Shown here piece by piece: positions 14,804-20,354 of a stretch of 20,354 nt of DNA. The stretch comes from CAYOSU01 sp964541255 (GTDB lineage Bacteria > Bacillota > Clostridia > Christensenellales > CAMQZB01): positions 1-20,354 of the forward strand of contig CAZIPL010000027.1 of NCBI GenBank assembly GCA_964541255.1, written 5' to 3'. The notes beneath the pieces are model-generated. The model had not been told where the DNA came from. It ran no database searches and worked only from the letters and a program-made list of their open reading frames with translations. The first letter of the stretch is position 1. Each line of letters begins with the position of its first letter. The translations under genes and the position numbers were made by a program.

Positions 14804-16387
14804 TCAATAAGAGAAAAGCTTAACTCTCAAAAGAACGGGCTTATCTATCATTCTGAGCATAACCTCGTCGCCGTTCAATCTTCTTGTCGAAACAAATTCG
14901 CCGTTTTCGAATACGCCCTCGTCAAGCGACAATACGTCGATATGTTTGCCCTCCGTCGAGAAAGTCGCATAGGAAAAACAGCCGTTGACGATAATGTAGA
15001 ACGTATCTTCGTCCTCTTGCAATGCAAGGAAGCAACCGTCTTGTCTTACTTTCATTTGCGGGAACTGCGGCAACGAGAAGATTACCTTAAAGCCATATTT
15101 GCCGAAAAGCAACATATCCTTGACTTCGCCGTTGTTAGGTTCGTTTATGAGCGCTTGCAATCTGTTTGTGCCGTATGCCGCGGTGAGTTTATTCGTCATG
15201 GAATTAAGCGTTCTTGCATACCAAGCGTATTCTTCTACGTTCTGCGACTGAGAAAGCAAGGGGTCTGACGAGTCTCCTCCGAAAAGGAAGAGTGAAGCGC
15301 CCTTTATGTCTCCGCCCATATCTTCGAAGCCGAACGGAGCAAAACATACCGCATGATGGTGTCCGATTGCGTAAACAAGCCTCGGACCCGCATGAGAATG
15401 GGTTGCCGTCTCGGGAATAAACAAAGGATTGCCGAGCTTTTTGTATTCGTCGCAAATCTCGCAGAAATTCTGAACGTAGATATCGGGAGCAAAGATGTCG
15501 ATGTCGGGAGCGCCGAACTTCCAAACTTCGAGCATTCTCGCAACGGGTCCGCCGCTCGGATATTGTCCGGGCTGCTCTTTTTTATCGAGCCAGCAGTTTA
15601 CCGTCAAGGGAATGTTATACGCTTTCTTTCCCTCTTTCGCAAGATTGCCTACATACGAAGAAATATGGTATGCGCTGAAAACTTCTTCTGCAACGTTCCC
15701 GAATACCTCGCTCCACGTTCCGCTTGCAGCGCCGTTTTCTACTGCCGCCTTGACGTCTTCTGCCATTTCGGCGGTGTGAGATTTCATATAATCGACGAAT
15801 TCTTGAGGAACAATCGAATTAAACGCTTCGTCCGCATAGTCGGAGTTTTCTCTTCCCGAGCCTTGTACGCCCGTTTCGTTCTCGACCTGCATGCAGATTA
15901 CCGTTTGCTCTTTTTCGTCAAACTCTTTTATGTGCTCCATTGTCTTGACAAACGCCTTGCAGTCTGCAAGCTTTGTTTCTTCGCACAAATAAGAAAGCGA
16001 ATAATATTCTATTCCGTGGAAACATTCGAGATTGGTCTTAGGTTGCCCTTTCTTTATCTCGGCACGCCAGAAACGCTTCATATCCGTCTTTACCCAAGCG
16101 GGAGCGTAATACATCTGCGCGTTCTTCCATGCGCCGAACCACAAAAAGCCGATCTTCATATTACGGCTTCTTGCTTGCAAAATAAGCTCGTCAACAAGTT
16201 CGAATTCGAATTTGCCCTCAACTGGCTCAATAAGTTCCCAATAAAGGGGCATCAAAACCGTATTGAGACCTTCTTCCTCAGCTTTATCCCAAACGCCCTC
16301 CATAAATTTAGCGTTAGATGCCGAAGAGTTATGCGCTTCGCCTGCTATCGCGATAAAAGGCTTACCGTTCACTTCAAAGTATTTCAT
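14804..16387 (-). CDS. GH35-type beta-galactosidase with DUF5597-like C-terminus, 527 aa
   Basis: The N-terminal (beta/alpha)8 domain opens with GKPFIAIAGEAHNSSAS, typical of GH35/GH42-like enzymes of the DUF5597 group. The acid/base segment is MQVENETG with Glu171, and the nucleophile is probably Glu326 in PLFIPETATH. The last 170 residues, beta-rich, match the place of the DUF5597 domain seen in xyloglucan beta-galactosidases such as Cellvibrio Bgl35A. Expected activity is release of terminal beta-galactose; other exo-specificities remain possible. No signal peptide is seen. The start at 16387 has AAAGGAG 5 nt upstream; the ATG five codons earlier overlaps that site and is not used. It lies upstream of, but not in an evident operon with, the rhamnosidase gene. 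Confidence 0.82.
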   Translation of the reverse strand: MKYFEVNGKPFIAIAGEAHNSSASNAKFMEGVWDKAEEEGLNTVLMPLYWELIEPVEGKFEFELVDELILQARSRNMKIGFLWFGAWKNAQMYYAPAWVKTDMKRFWRAEIKKGQPKTNLECFHGIEYYSLSYLCEETKLADCKAFVKTMEHIKEFDEKEQTVICMQVENETGVQGSGRENSDYADEAFNSIVPQEFVDYMKSHTAEMAEDVKAAVENGAASGTWSEVFGNVAEEVFSAYHISSYVGNLAKEGKKAYNIPLTVNCWLDKKEQPGQYPSGGPVARMLEVWKFGAPDIDIFAPDIYVQNFCEICDEYKKLGNPLFIPETATHSHAGPRLVYAIGHHHAVCFAPFGFEDMGGDIKGASLFLFGGDSSDPLLSQSQNVEEYAWYARTLNSMTNKLTAAYGTNRLQALINEPNNGEVKDMLLFGKYGFKVIFSLPQFPQMKVRQDGCFLALQEDEDTFYIIVNGCFSYATFSTEGKHIDVLSLDEGVFENGEFVSTRRLNGDEVMLRMIDKPVLLRVKLFSY

Positions 16388-16434
16388 TTCGTCTCCTTTC
16401 ATAAAAGCCGAATTCTCGACTTTTTCTTTATTGT

Positions 16435-16462
16435 ATCATATAAAAGTGCTTTTGTATTGCAA
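16435..16462 (-). promoter_or_regulatory. Probable promoter of the GH35 gene
   Basis: On the minus strand TTGCAA (16457-16462), a 16-nt spacer and TATGAT (16435-16440). An alternative -10, TACAAT at 16430-16435, has an upstream TG and could be used as an extended -10. Confidence 0.5.
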
Positions 16463-16616
16463 TATTCTTATACAATTTTATATATTTTTGACTATTTGTT
16501 GTATTTTTACGTCAAACTCATATAAACAGCTAAACACCAAAAAACCGTTTTTCGACATTCGCATATACAAAAACCGACCTATTATTCAAACGCTTTTTCT
16601 TTCAATCAAACAAAGC

Positions 16617-17261
16617 TCAAACGCCGAAAAGCACTTCTTTGAAGAATCTTTCCGTCGTTTCTTTCCCGAACGCTTTGAGGAACGGATCCGTAGCAGGCCC
16701 TCCGTTTTCGATAAGCCCTTTCGAATATTTTGCAGCCACGGCTTTTTTTGCGTTCTCGTCGCAAGAGCTTGCGGTTTTTAATGCTTTTATATAAGCCACA
16801 TAATACTTTTCGAGCATTTCGTTCAAAAGCTCAACGTTTGCCGTCTTTTTGAAGCACGTACCGTCAAGCCTCATAACGTCATACCAACGCTCCTGTTGCG
16901 GATTGTTTTCGATTGCGTCGTCATACATATCGACAACATCTTTAAGTAAGCTCGTATCGAAGCTTTTCGAAATTGTCGTATCGAAAGGCTCTAAGTATAA
17001 AATCGCATTGCCTTGCATATTTATGCAATCATACGAAAGCATCGGCGCGTCGATTTCAAAAGGATTTATGATTAAAGTATCCATACTCATAACCCCGGCG
17101 TCGGTCGTTATTTTCATAACGGCTACGTTGCCAAGACCCTTCGCCGAAAAAGCGGTGTTTTCAAAGTTCATTCCTTGCAATTTTAATGAACGGAATTCAT
17201 CACATTTTCTTTCGGTCAATTCAAATTTTTCGTTTAAAAGTTTCAAAATTCGCTCTACCAT
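16617..17261 (-). CDS. Conserved protein resembling ferredoxin-dependent bilin reductases, 214 aa
   Basis: No confident family, but two regions look like the bilin reductase (PcyA/PebA/HY2) fold. Residues 66-94, NPFEIDAPMLSYD followed by ILYLEPFD, match the pattern in which that family has a proline, then (Y)D-x-P, then a conserved catalytic Asp (here Asp78) and a D-x-P strand. The C-terminus, KAFGKETTERFFKEVLFGV, resembles their closing AFG...Y...LFD segment. Length also fits (about 210-250 aa). If correct, this would be a ferredoxin-driven two-electron tetrapyrrole reductase in a non-photosynthetic anaerobe. The start at the second ATG is chosen because AAGGGGG lies 9 nt upstream and abuts the first ATG. 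It diverges from a redox operon across 79 bp. The assignment is by eye and tentative. Confidence 0.7.
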   Translation of the reverse strand: MVERILKLLNEKFELTERKCDEFRSLKLQGMNFENTAFSAKGLGNVAVMKITTDAGVMSMDTLIINPFEIDAPMLSYDCINMQGNAILYLEPFDTTISKSFDTSLLKDVVDMYDDAIENNPQQERWYDVMRLDGTCFKKTANVELLNEMLEKYYVAYIKALKTASSCDENAKKAVAAKYSKGLIENGGPATDPFLKAFGKETTERFFKEVLFGV

Positions 17262-17275
17262 TCGAGACATCCCCC

Positions 17276-17304
17276 TTGACTTTTTATATATTTGAGTTTA
17301 TCAT
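17276..17304 (+). promoter_or_regulatory. Promoter of the PNPOx-SDR-DUF1295 operon
   Basis: TTGACT (17276-17281), a 17-nt spacer and TATCAT (17299-17304). The leader is about 30 nt and contains AAGGAG before the first gene. Confidence 0.6.
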
Positions 17305-17340
17305 TTATATATAAGATATTATATAATAAGGAGAAAAATT

Positions 17341-17853
17341 ATGCAAGAAAAAGTCGATATCGAGCATTTCAAAAATTTTTGGATTAACCAGCAGAAAAAC
17401 GCGATACATATGGAAAGAAGCGACGCACTTTCGCATATCGAGGGATTTATAAAAAACCATAACACCTGCGCTCTCGCAACTGGTTACGGCGACCACGTTC
17501 GTTGCACGCCTATCGAGTATACATATATGGACGGCTACTTCTATCTTTATTCCGAGGGCGGAAACAAGTTCGTAGGACTTGAGAAAAACCTCAACGTATC
17601 GCTTTCGATATTCGAGTATTACGGAGACAAAAACGACTCGCACGGGCTTCAGGTTATGGGCAAAGCCGAGCTTTTCCCTCCGCGCTCAGATCTTTTCAAA
17701 AAAGTCCTCGAATTCAAAGGCATTCCGTATGACGTAATGAAAGCTGCAAAGGTTGACGTCTGCCTCATAAAAATCACGCCAACAGCTTACGAGATGTACG
17801 ACACAGACTTTGTCAAGAAAGGCTTCGACGTAAGACAAATCGTTACTTTTTGA
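17341..17853 (+). CDS. Pyridoxamine 5'-phosphate oxidase-like flavin-binding protein, 170 aa
   Basis: The sequence has the split-barrel pattern of the PNPOx superfamily: an N-terminal helix, strand NTCALATGYGDHVRCTPIEYTY, then GYFYLYSEGGNKFVGLEKN and a following strand ending in GKAEL. Members bind FMN, or in some branches F420 or heme, and act as small redox enzymes or flavin reductases; no substrate can be deduced. It lacks the C-terminal signature of true pyridoxamine phosphate oxidases. The start follows AAGGAG by 7 nt. It is the first gene of a three-gene operon, 122 nt ahead of the SDR gene, and diverges from the bilin-reductase-like gene. Confidence 0.8.
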   Translation: MQEKVDIEHFKNFWINQQKNAIHMERSDALSHIEGFIKNHNTCALATGYGDHVRCTPIEYTYMDGYFYLYSEGGNKFVGLEKNLNVSLSIFEYYGDKNDSHGLQVMGKAELFPPRSDLFKKVLEFKGIPYDVMKAAKVDVCLIKITPTAYEMYDTDFVKKGFDVRQIVTF

Positions 17854-17917
17854 TAATCGTCAATAATATCCGCAATCGATTTGAATTTCGACGAATAAAT
17901 CAACCGCTTTAAAAAAC

Positions 17918-17941
17918 GCATTTTCTTTCTTTTGAAAATGC
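17918..17941 (+). other. Intercistronic hairpin before the SDR gene
   Basis: GCATTTTC pairs with GAAAATGC around TTTCTTTT. It lies 20 nt ahead of the SDR ribosome binding site. It has no T run after it, so it is more likely an mRNA-stabilising or processing hairpin than a terminator. Confidence 0.45.
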
Positions 17942-17975
17942 AACGCTATAAAAAATATAATAAGGAGTTCTAATT

Positions 17976-18836
17976 ATGAAAGTTTTATTGGCAGGAGCCT
18001 TCGGTAATCTCGGTTTCGAGATATTAAAAGCTCTCACCGCAAATAATTTCGAAGTTATCGCCGCAGACCTTAACGAAAAAGAAAACGATCTTCACGGCAA
18101 ATATACCTTTAAGGAAATCGACGCAACCCGTCCCGAAACCCTCAAAGGACTTTGCAACGACGTAGATACCGTAATCACAACGATGGGACTTACCACCGCA
18201 TCGACGAAGTTCACTTCTTACGACATCGACTATCAAGGCAACCTCAATCTTTTGAACGAGGCAAAAGCCGCAAACGTCAAAAAGTTCGTTTATATTTCCG
18301 TAATCGCATGCAAAGAGCCTGGAGCGGAAAAAGTTCCTATGCTCGACGCTAAGGCAAAATTCGAGGACGAAGTCGTAAAGAGCGGCATTCCTTATGTCAT
18401 TCATCGCCCGACAGGATATTTTTACGACATCGCGAAAGTATTCAAACCCTATGTAGACAAAGGCGAAATGCAGCTTTTGAAAGGCTATCACGGCGTTAAA
18501 GCAAACGTTGTAGACTGCCCCGACTTTGCAAACTACATAGTAGACCACATCGGCGACGAAAACAAGATTTTCGAAGTAGGCGGAAAAGAAACCTATACGT
18601 ACGAAGAAATGGCGAAAATGTGCATGAGAGCTGCGGGAAAGCCCGTTATCATAAAGGACAGTTCCGTATTTATGTTCTCCATGCTCGCCAATATGCCTTT
18701 CATCAAAAAAGCAGGAAAGCACGACATCATTTTGTTCTCTAAATGGACTCTTTCTCACGACTTGGTCGGAAAAGACATCGCGGGAGACGCTTCCTTTAAG
18801 GAATATATCAAAGAATACTTCGGAGGTAAAAAATAA
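17976..18836 (+). CDS. Atypical short-chain dehydrogenase/reductase (NmrA/NDUFA9-like), 286 aa
   Basis: The N-terminus MKVLLAGAFGNLGFEI carries the glycine-rich nucleotide-binding loop (GAFGNLG, residues 7-13) of a Rossmann fold. VKKFVYISVIA and the later HRPTGYFYD fit the extended atypical SDR group that includes NmrA-like and complex I NDUFA9-like proteins. These bind NAD(P) and reduce, isomerise or simply sense their ligand; the classical YxxxK pair is not evident. The ribosome binding site AAGGAG is 8 nt upstream. The stop codon overlaps the ATG of the next gene by one base, so translation of the two is coupled and they probably act in one pathway. Confidence 0.88.
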   Translation: MKVLLAGAFGNLGFEILKALTANNFEVIAADLNEKENDLHGKYTFKEIDATRPETLKGLCNDVDTVITTMGLTTASTKFTSYDIDYQGNLNLLNEAKAANVKKFVYISVIACKEPGAEKVPMLDAKAKFEDEVVKSGIPYVIHRPTGYFYDIAKVFKPYVDKGEMQLLKGYHGVKANVVDCPDFANYIVDHIGDENKIFEVGGKETYTYEEMAKMCMRAAGKPVIIKDSSVFMFSMLANMPFIKKAGKHDIILFSKWTLSHDLVGKDIAGDASFKEYIKEYFGGKK

Positions 18837-19684
18837 TGTTCACTTTGTTACCCGAATATATCGGTCAATTTTGGCCTACGTTCATGTGGAGCGTAATCAT
18901 AGTCGCGGCTCTCGGCTGCATTATGGGCTTCCATAAATTCGTTTGGTTTATGTCGGTTGGCTACGGTTTCTCCGTTATGTGCATAGGAATTTATCACATC
19001 GTATACGGACTTATCGCAAAAACCTATTTCCTCGCCGACGGAGGCATAAGACTCGTTCCGATGCTTGCAAGCGTTCTTCTTGCGGTATACGGTTTCAGAC
19101 TCGGAGGCTTCGTACTTATGCGAGAGCTCAAAAACGCGGCGTACAGAAAAACCCTCGAATCTGCAGGCGGAGCAAAGAAAATGCCGATATTCGTTTCGAT
19201 AACGATGTGGATTTTTTCTATGTTCCTCTATACGTCTCAGACTTCCGCGGTTTCTTATCGAATCATCAACCAGTCCACGGACAACGTTTGGGCTTGGATA
19301 GGCGTTGCGATTATGCTCATTGCAATCCTTGGAGAAGCAATCGCAGACAAACAAAAATCCAACGCAAAGAAAGTCAACCCCAAGCGTTTCTGCGATACGG
19401 GACTTTTCAAGATTTGCAGATGTCCCAACTATTTCTCCGAAATCCTTTTCTGGGTAGGCGTTACCGTTTCGGGCATAGGCTCCGTTACCGGCACACAGTG
19501 GATTGTCGTTCTTCTCGCGCTTATTTGCATAACCTACGTTATGTATAACTCCGCTCACAGACTCGAGCTAAGACACGAAAAGACATACGGACTTGATCCC
19601 GAATACCAGAAGTATTCCGACACCGTTCCCCTCCTTTTCCCCTTGACGAAACAATATCACTCAATCAAAACTTATAGAGATTGA
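18836..19684 (+). CDS. DUF1295 / steroid 5-alpha-reductase-like membrane protein, 282 aa
   Basis: A polytopic membrane protein with about six or seven hydrophobic segments (for example near 16-31, 36-60, 74-95, 118-133, 153-170, 203-240). The conserved C-terminal block of the DUF1295 and steroid 5-alpha-reductase group is present: GEAIADKQK (166-174), CDTGLFKICRCPNYFSEILFW (186-206), and HRLELRHEKTYG...YQKY near the end. Relatives are NAD(P)H-dependent enoyl reductases or methyltransferase-like proteins acting on sterols and isoprenoid lipids in the membrane. GGAGG lies 9 nt upstream of the ATG inside the SDR gene. The substrate is unknown; together with the SDR it suggests reduction of a hydrophobic compound. 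Confidence 0.9.
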   Translation: MFTLLPEYIGQFWPTFMWSVIIVAALGCIMGFHKFVWFMSVGYGFSVMCIGIYHIVYGLIAKTYFLADGGIRLVPMLASVLLAVYGFRLGGFVLMRELKNAAYRKTLESAGGAKKMPIFVSITMWIFSMFLYTSQTSAVSYRIINQSTDNVWAWIGVAIMLIAILGEAIADKQKSNAKKVNPKRFCDTGLFKICRCPNYFSEILFWVGVTVSGIGSVTGTQWIVVLLALICITYVMYNSAHRLELRHEKTYGLDPEYQKYSDTVPLLFPLTKQYHSIKTYRD

Positions 19685-19737
19685 TTTTTCAAAAACAATT
19701 CTTTATAAAAAGAAATTCAAGCTAAAACATAATATAA

Positions 19738-19771
19738 AATGAGTTCGGTGTTTATCCGAACTCATTTTTTT
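19738..19771 (+). terminator. Terminator of the PNPOx-SDR-DUF1295 operon
   Basis: A perfect 11-bp stem AATGAGTTCGG/CCGAACTCATT with a 7-nt loop is followed by TTTTTGTTTT. It lies 54 nt past the DUF1295 stop codon. Confidence 0.92.
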
Positions 19772-19784
19772 GTTTTGTTATTCT

Positions 19785-19894
19785 AACCTATTAAGAAGTA
19801 AGCTTTTGCTACGAAACCAAAGGCTCCTTTTGAAGGGATCTGTCATTGCGCCCCGCAAGACTAAAGGGATTGATTTATATCCGCAAGACTTCGA
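19785..19894. repeat. Decayed repeat pair: fragment of the 150-nt repeat plus MITE-like copy 2
   Basis: At 19785-19815 AACCTATTAAGAAGTAAGCTTTTG matches the first 25-30 nt of the dispersed repeat. At 19822-19894 a worn copy of the palindromic element follows: GGCTCCTTTTGAAGGGATC, a second hairpin TTGCG-CCC-CGCAA, then ACTAAAGGGATTGATTTATATCC and GCAAGACTTCGA, parallel to 14471-14504. Confidence 0.6.
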
Positions 19895-19921
19895 GGTTTC
19901 CAATACTTTCAAGCGAAAGAA

Positions 19922-20354
19922 TTATTCTTTCAATTCCTTTGCCATTTTGTAAACTCTCGTTGCGTTTTGTTTGAGAATCTTTTCGGAAACTCTTCCCTCG
20001 TTTGCGCCGCGAAGAATTCTTTCGCAATCGCCCTTGCTTCCCGGCATATAAAGGTCTCCGCCCGCAGCGGCCACAAGCGCGGGATCGGGACCGCCGTATT
20101 TATTGTTCTTACTGCCTACCAAGCCTGCGACAAGCCAGTCTGTCATGCAAATGCCGCCAAAGCCGAATTCTTTGCGAAGAATGTCATAGCAAAGCTCTCT
20201 GCTCTCGTTTGCGTGAACGCCGTTTATGAGGTTATAAGACGACATAACCGCTTTGGGGTTCGATTCTTTTATGCAAATCTCAAAGCCTTTGAGGTATATC
20301 TCTCTCATTGCACGCTCGGAAACTACGCTGTTAGAGAAATATCTGTTCGTCTCT
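19922..20354 (-). CDS. GH3 beta-glycosidase, 3' part (truncated by the window end)
   Basis: The 143 visible residues begin ETNRYFSNSVVSERAMREIY and run past the window end at their N-terminal side. They contain the GH3 barrel segments AVMSSYNLINGVHANE and FGFGGICMTDW, where the Asp of MTDW is the expected nucleophile. The protein stops only about 85 residues after the nucleophile, at the end of the barrel, where canonical GH3 enzymes continue with the alpha/beta sandwich domain. This fits the inverted GH3 architecture known from rumen Clostridia, with the barrel at the C-terminus. A truncated or single-domain enzyme is the alternative. It is transcribed toward the repeat pair at 19785-19894, and no clear minus-strand terminator is seen. 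Confidence 0.85.
   Translation of the reverse strand, partial: ETNRYFSNSVVSERAMREIYLKGFEICIKESNPKAVMSSYNLINGVHANESRELCYDILRKEFGFGGICMTDWLVAGLVGSKNNKYGGPDPALVAAAGGDLYMPGSKGDCERILRGANEGRVSEKILKQNATRVYKMAKELKE

Noticed and set aside
17956..17961. TATAAT directly before the SDR ribosome binding site as a separate promoter
   Set aside because: TTGAAA lies 18 nt upstream, but transcription would start after the AAGGAG site and exclude it from the mRNA; the operon promoter at 17276-17304 is a better explanation.

Overview
The window looks like a chromosomal segment of an anaerobic, AT-leaning member of the Bacillota (Clostridia-type, plausibly gut-associated). Genes have AAGGAG-type ribosome binding sites, promoters are close to the TTGACA/TATAAT consensus, tRNA genes carry an encoded CCA, secreted proteins are lipoproteins, and most of the genes are for glycan degradation. 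The species cannot be named from the sequence alone.

Layout. (1) 1-350: a minus-strand tRNA cluster (initiator Met, elongator Met, Glu) with a strong promoter. (2) 558-3119: a PHP-type metallohydrolase, a 150-nt dispersed repeat, and a small lipoprotein whose promoter has a G9 run inside its spacer. (3) 3217-8224: a GH3 glycosidase-sulfatase operon diverging from an AraC-type regulator. (4) 8386-11100: a second divergon of the same design, with an ABC-type sugar-binding lipoprotein (carrying a one-base frameshift) facing a paralogous AraC regulator. (5) 11519-16387: an alpha-L-rhamnosidase (GH78) and a GH35/DUF5597-type beta-galactosidase, with repeats and a palindromic element between them. 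(6) 16617-19684: a small protein resembling ferredoxin-dependent bilin reductases, divergent from a three-gene redox operon (PNPOx-like, atypical SDR, DUF1295/steroid 5-alpha-reductase-like membrane protein). (7) 19922-20354: the 3' end of another GH3 enzyme whose catalytic barrel appears to be C-terminal.

How the genes may work together. Beta-glycosidases, a rhamnosidase, a galactosidase, a sulfatase and a sugar-binding lipoprotein suggest breakdown of a complex, possibly sulfated and rhamnose- or galactose-containing glycan. Each AraC paralogue probably controls the transcription unit it diverges from. No permease, no sulfatase-maturating enzyme and no CRISPR array is visible.

The most notable signals are: a candidate phase-variable promoter (G9 tract in a 17-nt spacer); two AraC paralogues whose identical promoter geometry predicts leaderless mRNAs; a single-base frameshift just after the lipobox of the binding protein; and a possible bilin-reductase-like gene beside an uncharacterised redox operon. 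All family assignments come from motif recognition by eye, without a database search.
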